From contig OX638133.1 in assembly GCA_951804985.1 (NCBI GenBank), positions 74,654,367 to 74,718,366 of the forward strand: DNA of 64,000 nt. Reading direction: 5' to 3'. Positions 47,484 to 60,330 of the stretch are shown piece after piece. The DNA comes from Dryomyza anilis. Taxonomy: Eukaryota; Arthropoda; Insecta; Diptera; Dryomyzidae. Under the pieces are notes generated by a model, which was not told where the DNA came from, did not search any database, and saw only the letters and a program-made list of their open reading frames with translations. The position numbers were made by a program, and so were the translations under genes. Position 1 is the stretch's first letter. Each line of letters opens with the position of its first letter.

Positions 47484-48060
47484 ATTTTTTTGCTATAACT
47501 CTTTATTTGCGCAAAATAAAATAGTAATGTAAAGGCGTTAATTGTTTGTTTTTAAAGCACCTATCGATTGGCATCATTATTTAAAAATATGTTGCCAAAC
47601 ATTAATTTGCCATTTGATATTTGCAAGAAATTTTTTTGGCAAAATATTTTTAAGTAATCAGCCAATCGATAGGTGTTTTAAAATTAAACAATTAATGCCT
47701 TCACACTAATATTTTATCTTGCACCAATAAATAGTAATAGCAAAAAAACGAAGAAATTTGAAAATCTTGCCTTGCCAAAGGGCGAATCATTCCATTTTTT
47801 TTGCTATAAGCCTTTATTGTTGCATGATAAAATAGAGATGTAAAGGCATTTATTGTTTTCAAAGCACCTATCGATTGGCATCATTATTTAAAAATAAGTT
47901 TCCAAACATTACTCTTGCAAATATTAAAAATTCAAAAAAATATTTTAAAATACTGTTGATGATCGATAGTGCTTTAAAAACAAACAATAATATACATCAA
48001 TATTTTTATAAAATGTCGTGTCAAAAAAAAGAAACGAAAAGATTCGCCCTTTTGGCATGA
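47484..48060. mobile_element. Foldback repeats with AAAGGGCGAAT boxes
   Basis: A hairpin unit at 47484-47748 has arms TTGCTATAA..CTTTATT, GTAATGTAAAGGC, TTAATTGTTT and CACCTATCGATTGGC repeated inverted. A second partial unit follows at 47794-48060. TTGCCAAAGGGCGAAT and its complements occur between and after the units (47768, 48045, 48080, 48210). Confidence 0.6.
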
Positions 48061-49139
48061 CAAGATTTACAATTTTTCGAATTCGCCCTTTTTGTTTTGT
48101 CTTTTGTGGCTAGAAATATCCAACAAAACCACACACAATATTGGCACAGTATACTTGAGGAAAACTACATTCAAAAATGTAAAAAAAAACACAAATGTCA
48201 AAAATTACACATTCGCCCCTTTGGCATTTTAGTGAAGATATGTGGTTCGGCTTAGGTTCTTCAGAGCTCTTATTAATATTTTAATTATAGTAATGCAACA
48301 TCTCGAAAACATATTGAGTTTTTTTTGATTTTACTTTCAAATTATAATAAACATTTTCAATCACTCCATACATTCCAATAATTAAAAAAATCTAAAGAAT
48401 TAATAAAATTAAATCAACTTTATAAGTGTCAGTAAAAGTAACTTTTTTTATAATACAATATTTTAACTTTACATTTTTTTTTAAATCACAACTTTTTATT
48501 CTTTAATACATTTTAAATAAAAAATTTAATTAATTTATAATTTTGTTCACTTTCAAACCGAAACCTTTTAATTGATGACTATTTCCGTGAAGGACATTTA
48601 AAAAAAATATTCAGTGAAACGTTGTAAATATAGTGATGATGAACTTTCCTGTAACTTTAGAGCAAAAAAAATATATATATATATGTTTTTAATTGAAGAT
48701 GTAAATCAATATACAGTGAATGTATGAAAAGTTTATGTCAGGAAATTAAAACAAAAATTAAAATAACAAAATAATTGATGAATATGCGAATACATGGGGA
48801 CAAAACATTAAAAAAAGTAAAATAAATAAAGTGAAAGTATAAAATGAATAACTAAGTTGGAAATTAGGTCACCTGATATGTTTTTAAATATGCTTTAAAT
48901 ATAAAATAAATGTATACCATTTATAACACTACACTAAGAAGTGATGTTATAAAATTAAATAAAATTTATTTAAATTTAATTTAAATACTTTTGGAATAGA
49001 AAAGAACGTAATATTCCCTTCACACAAAAAATTATACTCGAATTTAATTTGAAATTAAATAAAATGTATTTAATTCTATGACGTACCTACTTCATTTAAA
49101 TTCATAATTTAAAAAATATTTTCAACAATATTTAAGTAT
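48061..49139. other. AT-rich intergenic DNA, nothing recognised
   Basis: Very AT-rich, with a short (TA) run near 48670. No gene or clear repeat. Confidence 0.45.
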
Positions 49140-49645
49140 TGTTAAGAAAATTCAGTCAACAGAAAACTGTTCTACGAGTTCGTATCGCTGGATTGTGTAC
49201 AAAATAAAAACGCACTTATATTTGGTTTTAACTAGTATTATATCAACTAGTATTAATTAACTTTATTAATTTAAATAACAACTTAAAGAATAATCACTTA
49301 TATCAACTGCTGAATTACTACAATCTTTACAATGTTCACTCACGAGACGCACTAGTTCACTATTAAATCACAACTGAAGTGCTGTACCTGGACACGTTTC
49401 GACAAGCTTCGACTTGTTTCGAGAACCTTCTACTCGTTTCGTGAATGACGCATGCTATTGGCATCTCATTCGCATTCATGTGTTTTAATGCGTTGACCTT
49501 CCATCTCTTTCTCGCACACTGCCTCAGTGCGCTGAATGATCTTTCGTCTCTTTCTAACACATGCTTAGTGCGCTGAATTGACTTGCGTCTCATTTATTAT
49601 TGTTGAATGCTTGCACAGTGGGGCAAACTACATCTTTTCGTAACA
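49140..49645 (-). mobile_element. Solo LTR of a gypsy-type retrotransposon
   Basis: 506 bp starting TGTTAAG and ending CGTAACA, i.e. TGTTA...TAACA ends, bracketed by the 4-bp duplication GTAT at 49136-49139 and 49646-49649. On the minus strand a middle part resembles an initiator/5' leader (GTGAACTAGTGCG...GTGAGTGAACATTG), which suggests that orientation. No internal region is attached, so it is a recombination relic. The open frame inside it is not a gene. Confidence 0.72.
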
Positions 49646-49649
49646 GTAT

Positions 49650-50550
49650 GTTGTTTAGTAAACCACTACAATATTTTGTAAATAGTGGTCATACTGGAAC
49701 ATTGATATTGATAATCCAACCTGATAAGAAAATGTCAAAATAAGTAAAAAATATATCGTCGGTGATACTGCAAAACCGCCAATTAACATTTTCGAATACC
49801 TCTTACAAAATTAATTTTACAGAAGAAACAAAACTATTTTGAGCCTCAATTCTGCACTTAATATAATATTAAGTGTATCATAACTAATGGTATTTATCTA
49901 ATTTATCCGATCAACAAATCATTTAAAACCGAATTATAACACAAAATTAGGCGTAATTTTAATTAGGCGTAATTTCGACGATAACTTTGGTAAATTTATG
50001 AATTTGACTTTGAACTCAGCAGTTAAAATATGATTTGTAAAACAAATTAAGAGGAAACATAGCATTGTAGATCAAGTTTGATATAAAATAAATACTCTTA
50101 TTTAATTATGAAAATTGTAGATGTTATGCAATAAATAATAGGTACACGTAAAAATTTATATTTTTTGCTTTTGATTGGTAATAACTTTGGTCAGATCCAT
50201 CTGAAATACATTAGGTTTATTGCAAAATATTAATTGAAGTATTCTCAATGAAATAGCAGAAAATCAGATCAAAACTCAAATCCGTAAAAAGTTAAAGTGC
50301 AAAATAAGTGAAAAACATGAGAAATGTCATATATATGTTTTACGTAATAACTCAAAAACTTGAGGCAATGTGAAAAAAAACTGAGTATGAGGGCTTGATT
50401 AGAATGTTGAAATCCATCGGAAAATCATACTAAGATCGCGGATATTTTTCTTGTTGTGCTGTGTTATTAGATGAAAATTTGTATTCGTTGGTGAAATTTC
50501 ACTGAAATTCCATTTTTATTTCTTTTTGTCAGTTTCACTGTAATTCATAC
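49650..50550. other. Intergenic DNA with dispersed repeat relative
   Basis: 49750-49975 is related to 36300-36480. The rest is plain AT-rich sequence. Confidence 0.5.
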
Positions 50551-51242
50551 TACACCCAGAAAAAAAACATGGTAAATTAATAGTATTTCAATAGAAAAAC
50601 AATAATTTAACTATTAAAATTGGTCAATAGGATGCGTCCCATTAATTCAGTAATATTGGAACTGTTAATACAATATTTTTTTGCACCATAAATTTTATAA
50701 TGTGCTCCTTTAATTACAATAAGCAAAACCAATAAATATTTAATGATACGTATTATTAATTTTATAGTATAGTCGAATTACATTTTCCTAATAATTTATT
50801 AAAATAAAAGTGGATTTTAGTTAAAGTACTGTATTATTTATTTTAATTAAATGTCGAAACTGAATTTAAAAAATCACACACATAAATGGACACTATAAAA
50901 GGTTATAGCACATTCAATGTTCGCGTCAGTTTCCAATACTTGAGTCTGCATTTAGAGTTCGTCGTAGAAGTCCGATTTATTATTTATTATCTGTAATAAA
51001 TAGAAAATAGTTAAATATAGGAATTTACATTAAATACATTAAGTCCTTACCAATGTCGCGATTAATTATGTGGATTATTACAAAAAAAATGCATGCGACC
51101 ATTTTGAGCAAAGACAAACACGCAGCATGACGTACAAAACGAACAAGTTTATATTCGTGTTTATGTTTTTTGATTCAAAAAGAAAAAAACTATTAATTCA
51201 TGAACCATAAAGTACTTAATGGGACACTTTCTTCTGAGTGTA
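50551..51242. mobile_element. MITE-like element with TACACCCAGAAAAAAA ends
   Basis: Left TACACCCAGAAAAAAA, right (complement) TTACACTCAGAAGAAAG. Interior has several TATTAAT and CCATTAAATAC blocks in both orientations. Confidence 0.5.
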
Positions 51243-51412
51243 ATATCAAGGATATTTTTTTCTTCGACATTCTCTGACATTCTCTGACATTTCATTTTTA
51301 TTTCTTTTTGTCAATTTCACTGTAATTCCATTTTTTTCTTTTTATCAACATATTTTTTTATAATTTGAATTTATTGGTAAAACTTGTTATGTTTTTCAAA
51401 AAAATTGAATTA

Positions 51413-51637
51413 TACACCCAGAAAAAAATACTATATAAATATTTGATTTTTACTAATAAAAATAGTCAATAGGATAAATTATTATTTTAATCGGAAAATA
51501 CCATTAAATACTAGAAAATACCATGACATTGCCATTGAGTTTATATGAAATGATTTATTTTTTTGTATACTATTAAATCAAAAATTGTCCTTTTGACTAA
51601 TTTTAATGGGATTTGAGGTAATTTTTTTCTAGGTGTA
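51413..51637. mobile_element. Short MITE of the same TACACCCAGAAAAAAA family
   Basis: Ends TACACCCAGAAAAAAAT and complement TACACCTAGAAAAAAAT. Interior shares AGTCAATAGGATAAATTATT with 57590-57640. Confidence 0.65.
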
Positions 51638-53520
51638 CCCGACAATCCAATTAAATCCGACAATATTGTTGTATTTGTCATTATAGATATCTTGATGATG
51701 CTGTAAATTGTTTTATTATGGATAAACTTCAGAAAATTTTATTTGTTTAACAAAAATTAAAAATTTAAAATTTTTTTAATTATTATATCGAATTTAAAAT
51801 TATAGCAATATGATTTGCAGTATAATTACAGACTTTTAATTTTTAAGAGAATTTGAGAATTGCGAATAACTGTTTGTATAATTTGAATTTGTTGGAGAAT
51901 ATTACTTTTTGTTTGAGTGAAAATTTGAAATTTTAGAAAAAGTGTTGAATTTTTTTTCTCCATGAATTATAATAATCAATTATCTGCTAATTTGCAAACT
52001 ATTAACAACTAAACCCAGAATATGCGACGTCTTAACGCATTTATCACAAGTAACACCCATCCCAAAAATCTAACAAAATTCTCAAGTTATAATTATGAGA
52101 AATTTAAATATTATGAAATTAGTGGCTGACAGGCCACAATCTATCAATCATGTTCATATGCAGATGCCGACTACTGAGGCCACAGACTACACGAGATACG
52201 AGTGCGACGCCTTCTCTGCAGCTATAAACTATAGAGCCAAATGGAATCGTGTAAGAGAAATATTGGAGTTTAAGCCCATATTAAGTGAAACAAATTACGT
52301 CGCTGCTCTGGGTCGTTGTCGTATTTAACGCATGAAGCCTTTTGGCACTGACAACGCAACATTTTATTTGAATTTATGTCACTTACAAATTACGACGCTC
52401 GCTCCGCTCCATGCCAACCAAACATCCACGAGGATGATGCTAATTGGCACGCGTTAATATGTAAATAAATCTGTGGGTTATTGGATGTGAATTATGTTCT
52501 ATACTTTATAGTTTGTGGTAGATATGCAACTGGAAATAGCTAATTTAAAACTAGTTAAGCATATATTACAAATTGTTGTTGAAATCATGTTATACGTTTG
52601 CTACAATCATGTTATACGTTTGCTACAATCATGTTATACGATTGCTACAATCATGAATATTGCACTTCCTAAAAATCATGTTTTTTTTTTATTTGGGTGT
52701 AGATCGAACATGGATTGAATAATAAAGTACAACCTTAAAAACAAATATGCACACAGCAAAAATATGTTTGGCGTTATATATAATATTGTTGCATCCAACT
52801 ATGCTATTCCCTTAATTAGCCATATTCTTATCTTATTTCCGTGACCCGCACATATTCCATATCAAAATAAATAACAATTTAAACTTTCGCCAAACAAGAA
52901 CATTAATTAATCCTATGGGTAATGCCGTTACTAACTTGTTTTATTGTCATTACCAATTTACTATGCTGAATGTACAAGTATAGAGTACCAGACAAATTTG
53001 TTAATACAATTTGGCAAATAAAACTTTTTGAAACATTTAAATACCTCGTCGGTTATATTTGTATAATATAACCAACGAGCATTAAAATTGCATTTATTTC
53101 CATGCAATTTTAGTTTTTACTCTTTTATTTGTACACTTTTTAGTTTACACAACACTTAATAATGTTCAACATTTATGTCATTAGATTGGTGTGCAAATTG
53201 CATTTTATTTAATAAATCGCATAAAGTTGGTCGTTTATTTACACGTATTCGCAGTGGCACATTCTGATAACTATGGCGATGTTTTCTTGTTTTTTTTGTT
53301 ATTTGTTTTTGGTATAATTTGAATTATGTAATCGATTAGACTTTTAATGGTACATACCATTAGTTTTAGGAACAGATTAAATCTAAAATTTATTTATGAT
53401 TATTACAAATCTATACAAATTATCTTAATTTTGTAATGATAGTGGGTATTATTTAAATAAATAATATACCATATTTTATTTTATTTTGTTTTTCTTGACA
53501 ATATTTTATTTTATACACGC
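51638..53520. other. Intergenic DNA with a less AT-rich island and a 22-bp minisatellite
   Basis: 52100-52460 is more balanced in composition; its single frame of 77 codons matches nothing I recognise. 52583-52655 is a tandem repeat. 53040-53080 has a small ATAACCGACGAGG/CCAACGAGC inverted pair. No gene. Confidence 0.45.
52583..52655 (+). repeat. 22-bp minisatellite
   Basis: Three full and one partial copies of AATCATGTTATACGTTTGCT plus AC. Confidence 0.85.
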
Positions 53521-53529
53521 ACATACGAC

Positions 53530-53760
53530 ATTATCTCCGCAACTATACTATGTTCTATAAAATCATAGATGGTTGTCGCAGTCAAAGGATAGTATTTTGA
53601 ATATCATTTCAACAATAATATGATCGCCATATTCAATATAGAGAAATATTATTAAAAAATGATTGCCTCTTTGAAAACCAAAATAAAAATCATGTTATGT
53701 TTACGATAAACACTTCCTCGATGAAAATATGATCAATACAATCAAGTAAATCTAGCACTT
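53530..53760. repeat. Dispersed repeat related to 45170-45440
   Basis: Shares ATAGATGGTTGTC, TAATATGATTG/ATCG, GATTGCCTCTTTGAAAA, CATGTTATGTTTACGATAAA and AAAATATGATCAAT with the earlier copy, in the same order and orientation. Confidence 0.65.
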
Positions 53761-53799
53761 TAAACTATTAAATGGTTGCTTTATGGAAAAATCCTAGTT

Positions 53800-54350
53800 G
53801 GCCAAAAATTATAAATTGCATTTCAGAATAGTAAATTATAGTTCCGAATAGTGAGTTGAAATTCAGAAATCTACAATTGAACTACAGATTTGTAAATAGC
53901 ATTTCAGAAATCGGCACTAGTATTTGAGAGTTATAAAATGTTATTCAGATTTCGGAATAGTAAATTGTAGCGTCGGCTCAGAGGTTAGTGCGTTGGACTG
54001 CGAGCCGAAAGGTCCGATGTTCAAGACTGGACTGGGGCTAACAAAATTTTTCATAGAAAACATTTTCCTATACCGCGTTACCTCTCGGCAGTCAATGGCA
54101 AACCTACTAGATTAAACATTGCCTATGAAAAGCTCTTAACCGCCGTTCGGATTCGGCATTCAACTGTCCCACCACTTTGGGTACAAATATAACATGCAAA
54201 GTTCAAAGTGGTGAGAGAGCACGACCTAAGTTCTTATAGGACCGTAGCGTCAAACTATTATTATTAAATTGTATTGAAGAATAGTATCGTTAAATTCCGA
54301 AATCGTTTATTGTATTTCTGAATAGTAAACGGCATGGTTGAAGTATAGAA
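53800..54350. repeat. TTCAGAATAGTAAATTGTA-type repeat, split by a SINE
   Basis: Degenerate units of TTCAGAAATNNNNATTGAA and GAATAGTAAATT on both sides of the SINE at 53970-54264. Confidence 0.55.
53970..54264 (+). mobile_element. tRNA-derived SINE copy 3
   Basis: Flanked by an exact 9-bp duplication TAAATTGTA (53961-53969 and 54265-54273). Head GTCGGCTCAGAGGTTAGTGC and TGTTCAAGACTGG, body GCAAACCTACTAGA, CCGTTCGGATTCGGCATTCA, tail CAAACTATTATTAT. More mutated than copies 1 and 2. Confidence 0.85.
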
Positions 54351-57150
54351 AGGTTAGTTTTTCTAGACAGATAGAATGTTGAAAATGTCAAGAAGAAAAA
54401 TATTAAAAATAAAGCAATTAATTGTCATTTTCAAACTTATTTTAAGGTTTGTTTTTTTCTTAATTTTCACTATTTTATTAAAATTTCACTGCACAAATTA
54501 ACTATTTTACTCTTTTAATACATGGTGGTTTATTTTGAAGTCATAGAGATCTTTAAACTTTTTTATATGTTAAGATTTGTTGTTTTTAAAATTTTGAGGA
54601 TTTTTTAATTTTCTGAACTTGTTTACAAAGCATTGATGTTATGTTTTCAATTTTTCGTAAACAAATGTTGAGTCTTTCAAACAGTTTTCGAAAAAAAGTA
54701 AATGGCGCCTGAATTTTGAAGTAGACTTAACCTGTATATACTTCAACCATGGTAAATTGTATTTCCGAAACCAACAAATGTAATTCAGAAATTTAAATTT
54801 AATTTCAGGAAACACAAAATAGAGTTTAGAAAAAATTCAGAAAATATAAATATACTCTACAATCAGCCTTTTCAGAAACGTATACGTTTTGTTAGTTTTA
54901 AAATACATTTGCTTTTAAGTGACTTAATGTTACTACACCATGTATTGAAAGTTCGTTCTCTACATATTACAGAAACTTTATTATTGTTTTAATTTCTGTT
55001 TTTATTTTATTTCTTTTAAATCACGCAAGTATAAACGAATTCGTTGGCAAAATATTGCAGAAACTGTTTATTTTTTTTTGGCATTATATGTAGAATGTTT
55101 GAACACATGAAGAACGATTCCGAAAAAAGTATAAAAACGAAATAAGTTGATGAGAGACTAGTGATGCCAACTAATTGAGTTTTTCACTGAATGTTTTTGG
55201 TTTTGATAATAAAAACGAGACAAAAAGTAAGAAATTCTGCAGCATTGAGTTCGCACTGCAATAAAACTATATATTTTTTAAAATTAATTATCACAACAAA
55301 GTAAAATAAATACAGTTTATAGAAAAATCTAAAACCTATGTAGTGATTTTTCTGAATATGCCAGGACGTATAAATAAATACCGAATTTAGGTGTTTTTAA
55401 TAAAAAATGTATTGAAATTTTGTGTAGAAGTGCTGTAAAATTATGTAGTTTTATTCCTTACATAAAAAACTACATTAGTTTAGTAAAAACAAATAAATAT
55501 ACTTTGAACGTAAATCAAATACATATGTATTTATTTTAAAGAAATTTTATACGGTCTTTTTTTCGGTGTAGTTACCATATTATCATTATGCGGACATCAT
55601 TTAACTACATATGATTAATATTGTAAGAATCATATTATAATTGTGTGTGGATTATAACACTGAAATCATAATATGGTCACTAAGGATCATATTATGGATG
55701 GGTGCTATGGCTACTTACTGATGATCATATTATAATAATGCAGAATCATTATATGTTATTTATTCTACGATTGCATTAAATATGATCACCTCAAACATGT
55801 TTTTTTTTCTGCGAATTGGATTACCAACAATTGCTAAGTTACCTAAAAAAGACATCAAAGTAAAATTTGCTCTGGTCAGAACAAGTAGCCCGTCCAAGGG
55901 TGAGGTGAAAAAAAAACTTTAGGGAAAATCGAATTTGTAAAAAATTAAATTTTTAAATAATTTTTGTGGTGTAAAATTGTTTCTTGGTAAAAATATGAAT
56001 TTTTAGTGAGCAGTGAAAAACAAAATATGTTTAGTTAAAATTTTATTGATAAATTGAATTTCTTCGAGAAAATATTTAAATTTAATTTAAGTAATTGGTT
56101 TTATTTTAATTTGTCTGAAGAAATTTTTAAGTAATTTAAAAATTTTCTGATTATTTTTTGAAAATTTTAATGTTTAAGAAAATTCAATACATTTATGAAT
56201 TTTAAGAAGAAATAAAAATAAAGTATAAAAAAAGTAAAAATTACAAATTGTGCCGTCGACACAATTGCATTTCTTAAGCGCACTTATGCAAAAACTTCAA
56301 TAAAATAACTCCACACTATCGCAACTACACTCCATATATTTGCCCCATACGTACTACGATGACTGTCAGCAACATCTGGTACATTCTACATTTGATATCC
56401 CACTGAGCTGACACAATGCCAATTAATAGGCGCAACAAAATTCATTGATATTCAAATGGCTAATTAATTAAAATGCATTTTTTATTGCAAATCGATTAGT
56501 TTGCAACTGGTTGCAACGTTGTCAGTTGTCAGACGAAGACAAATAAGGAAACTTGAGCGTGGTCAATAAAATGAGTTTAAATTGTTTTTATTTTTTTTTT
56601 GTACTTCTTTGTTAGTTATTTTTATATTTATTTTTATTTACTTAGACATTTAGTCTACGTAATTGGGCTTGTTAAAAATAAATAAAACGATAGATATTTT
56701 CGTTTTTAATAAAAATGTTGTCAGAAAATTACTTTGTAGTTTTCATACATCGGTATATAAAAGTAGTAAAAGTTATAAACAAATATATTATAGTAATTAC
56801 ATATTTTATACTTACATATTTTATACTTATTTATATTCTATACATTGTGGGAACATATTTATAATCGATCTAATATAGGCGATTTAAATATATTTTTATT
56901 TAATACTAATTTCAGTCAAAAATAATAATAATTTATACTCATTTTGTTTAAATGGAAACTGTTATAAGTCCTTTTTCTCTACACATTTTATATTGATTTA
57001 ATTTTCTTTAAATTCCCTATTAGAAAATATTCTAAGGTCTTGCTCACTGAATTTGGAATTTGTCCTTTTTCTAAGCCGACCCGTTAAAAGGCCAATATGA
57101 GGAGGTCATTATCATATTCACTATCTTATTATAATTGGTCAATAACTGTC
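54351..57150. other. AT-rich intergenic DNA, possible regulatory island at 56230-56540
   Basis: No gene. 55565-55790 repeats the ATCATATTATA(A/G)T motif in both orientations. 56230-56540 is more balanced and contains clustered TAATTAATTAA and ATTGATATTC, as seen in homeodomain-bound enhancers, but this is only suggestive. Confidence 0.4.
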
Positions 57151-57156
57151 CACTAA

Positions 57157-57468
57157 GCCGCGGTAGCTTAGTGGTTAGTGCGTTGGACTGCGAGCCGAAA
57201 GGTCCCCGGTTCAAGCCTGGACTGGGGCTAAAAACATCTTTTCATAGAAACATTTTTGTATACCGCGCTACCTCTCGGCAGTAAATGGCAAACCTACGAG
57301 AGTAAAACATTGCCTATAAAAAGCTCTCACCCGCCGTTCGGATTCGGCAATAAACTGTAGGTCCCAACACTTTGAGTACAAATACAACACGCACAGCTCA
57401 AAATGGTGAGAGAGCTCGGCCAAAGTTCTGTACAGGACTGTAGCGCCAAACTATTATATTATTATTAA
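57157..57468 (+). mobile_element. tRNA-derived SINE copy 2
   Basis: The best preserved head: GCGGTAGCTTAGTGGTTAGT, CGTTGGACTGCGAGCCGAAA and CCCGGTTCAAGCCTGG. Body with CTACCTCTCGGCAGTAAATG, CACCCGCCGTTCGGATTCGG, ATGGTGAGAGAGCTCGGCC, tail ACTATTATATTATTATT. I could not define an exact target duplication. Confidence 0.88.
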
Positions 57469-57945
57469 CTTTCCTATTCAATAGTATACATAAAATAAAT
57501 ATTTTCATATAAACACAAAAACAATTTAATAGTATTTTGTATTATTTAATGGTATTTACCCATTAAAATAATAATTTATCCTATTGACTAATTTGAATTG
57601 TAAAAAACTATTGATTTTATAGTACTTTTATTCTGAGTGTATCTACTTGAGTTGGAGCTTAAATCATTATAATATTTTGAACAAAATTAGATAACTTCAA
57701 AACTAATCATTAGATTTGGTTGATTTTTTTTACAAAATAAGAAAATATTAAAGTTCAATTCTGCTTTACAAAATCTTTTCTGTTAATTCCCAAAATATAT
57801 GTAAAAAATATTTAAATTTGGGCAATTTTTTGGGATTTTTTGACATGTGCTTTCTAAAAGTACGGAACCACATTGATAGTGATCAGATGTAAATTAGTGC
57901 TAATGAAGGATATTGCTTGCATACCATGGAAAAATATTAGTGAAA

Positions 57946-58238
57946 GGTTTTTCAACATGGACGCTGCAAAAGTAGAGAGATAGGGACAGCAAACGACGCC
58001 ATATTTCTTGCCGCTCTTTTGACATTTCTTTTAGTAAGGTTTGCTATTTCATGATGGAAAGATATACGAATTCGAATTTCGGTAGTAAATTTTAATAATT
58101 TCCACTCATTGTTAGCTCGTATTTTCCATTATGAAATGGCAAACCTTACTGAAGAGAAATGTCAAAAGAGCGGCAAGAAATATGGCGTCGTTTGCTGTCC
58201 CTGTCGCTCTACTTTTGTAGCGTCCTTGTTGGAAAACC
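57946..58238. mobile_element. Palindromic MITE-like element
   Basis: GGTTTTTCAACATGGACGCT at the left and its near-complement at the right (GCGTCCTTGTTGGAAAACC). A stretch of about 40 bp covering GCAAACGACGCCATATTTCT, TGCCGCTCTTTTGACATTTC is repeated exactly inverted around a short AT-rich centre. GCAGCGCTCTTATTGAAAAACCC just after it is a further scrap of the same end. Confidence 0.7.
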
Positions 58239-59850
58239 CTTGAAAAAAACTTTTGCAGCGCTCTTATTGAAAAACCCTATATATCAGTAAGTATTAGAAT
58301 TTAATACCGTAATATTTAAAATTTTTTTATTTTTCAAAAATTATAATTATAAAAATATCTTTGTAATTGATTAAATTCGATTATCGAAACACCACATATT
58401 AAATATTTTAAATACGGAATGAAGCATCGTTATGGAAATAAATCTATTAAAATAATAGTCAAAATACTATCAAATATATGGTATTTTACAGAGTGTTCTC
58501 TTCTTTGTAGTACTAAGTTATAGCTACCTACATTACCAAAAATGAACTTGTTAAAGTTAATTTTTCTGTCTTCGTCTTATAATTCAAAGTATTTTTCAGT
58601 CATTTAACTTCTTCTTATTTTCTATCATTTCTTTTTCTAATGTTTTTGGTGACTTTTGACATGCAAAATGGCTCGTCTGCCTTTTCGTTGTACTTGCCAC
58701 AAAACGTTGCTTCTTATCTCTGAATATTGTATAAAAGCACGAAGTGGTAGGAGTTACTTGAAATACCAAAGGACATAGTTAGATGACAAGGATATATTAG
58801 ACTTTGAACCACGCACAGTTACTGCGGGCAAAGCATTCAATTGTCTCTTATCAATATTTTATATTCTATCAATTTATTGCAGTGCATACTTCGAATAGTG
58901 GGGCAAAAATACAACATCGAACTATTTGACTATTTTGTGGTCAGATGAAAGGTTATGCGAATATATTGGTGATTGATTTATGTAAATGTCATGGTTAAAG
59001 TGAGAGAAGAAAAAGAAGGTTGAACTAATTTTTTTTATCTATCCCAGACGTTTGTTTTTAATTTTCTTTTGAATTTGTTTTTCTTCTGTTATATGTATAT
59101 TTCTTTTTGATAAATTGAATTTAGTATATCCTAAATTTAAATTTCTTTTTATTTTTCTAAATGCTTCGCTCTAGAAAAATGCTGTAATTGTTACTTTTTT
59201 TTTCGACCACGACCACTGCTATATATTTTGACCAAAGCATGCTGTGCCATTTGTGTCGACTTCTATTAATCATGACACAGAAATTCTAAATATTATATAA
59301 TGTTTCTTGAGGCGATCTTCTTGCTTTAAAATGTGACCACGTTTTTGTGATTTAATTCGGAAGCACGTTGCGTGGATTTCGAAGGAAGCAGCTGCTGTGT
59401 GCTGTGTGACACATTTTTATGAAAGTTGAGCATGGCAACACTAGCTATATTTTATGCACCAAAATTACACATTATAAAGCAAGAGTAACCAAATGGTATT
59501 ATTTTTTTCATGTTATAAATATATTCTAAGTTCGGTGTAAAGTTAAAATTAAAAATTTAAAAAATTATTATTGGGAAAATATAAACATTATTTATAATTT
59601 AATTGTAATACACCGAAAAAAATACTATATATAACGTGTCTCTAAAAAAAATACATATGTATTTGATTTAAGGCCATAAGTAAATGTTTTTGTTTTTACT
59701 ACATTGATGTATTTGTTTTTGTATGAAAGCGACTACATAAAATTCAATACTATACTTCATTTGTATTAGAAATAACCACATTTTGTATTTATTTTATGAT
59801 AAGTAATACTAGTATTTTTTAAACTGGCTGAGCAACGTAATTTATCAGAA
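58239..59850. other. Intergenic DNA, nothing recognised
   Basis: 58660-58860 is slightly more balanced and contains TATAAAAGC at 58730, which could be a core promoter, but no convincing transcript follows. No repeats recognised. Confidence 0.4.
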
Positions 59851-60330
59851 TTTTTTGTTTCCAGAAAACAAATAGTTAATTGTTTTCCCCTTTGATTTTG
59901 TTTGTTTTTATTTTTTCATTTAATTTTGAGTATTTTCCGGTTGTATTTTCTTTATTTTCTTCTCATGGTCTTTATATAATTTTAATTTATTATTTCAGTT
60001 TTGTTTTGTTTTTGCTTTTATTTTATTTATTTTTTAGTTTCTTAAATTTTTGGGTTTTTTTGTTTGATTTTATGTTTTATCCGTATTTTTCTATAGTGTT
60101 TTTACTATTGCTTTTTTTGTAATGGATTTTGTGTTTTCGTTGTTATTTTTTCCTTTTTTATTTGGGTTTTTGCATTTTGAATTACGTGCTGTTACTCTTA
60201 TTTTATTAATTGTGTGATCCTTTGATTTTGTGTTTTTATCTTTACTTTTCTTTTATGTTTGTGTTGTGGTTTTGTTTAAGGTTTAATTTTTTTCATTAAA
60301 TTTTGCTTTTGTAGTTTTGTTTTCATTTTT

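Noticed and set aside
49363..49593. 76-codon frame on the minus strand
   Set aside because: Falls inside the solo LTR.
52095..52328. 77-codon frame in a balanced-composition island
   Set aside because: Single exon, no recognised motif, no splice or poly(A) context; kept only as part of a possible regulatory island.
57157..57230. Possible functional tRNA gene
   Set aside because: Head has box A and B, but the anticodon arm does not pair well, no acceptor stem closes, and the sequence continues into a shared SINE body with other copies.
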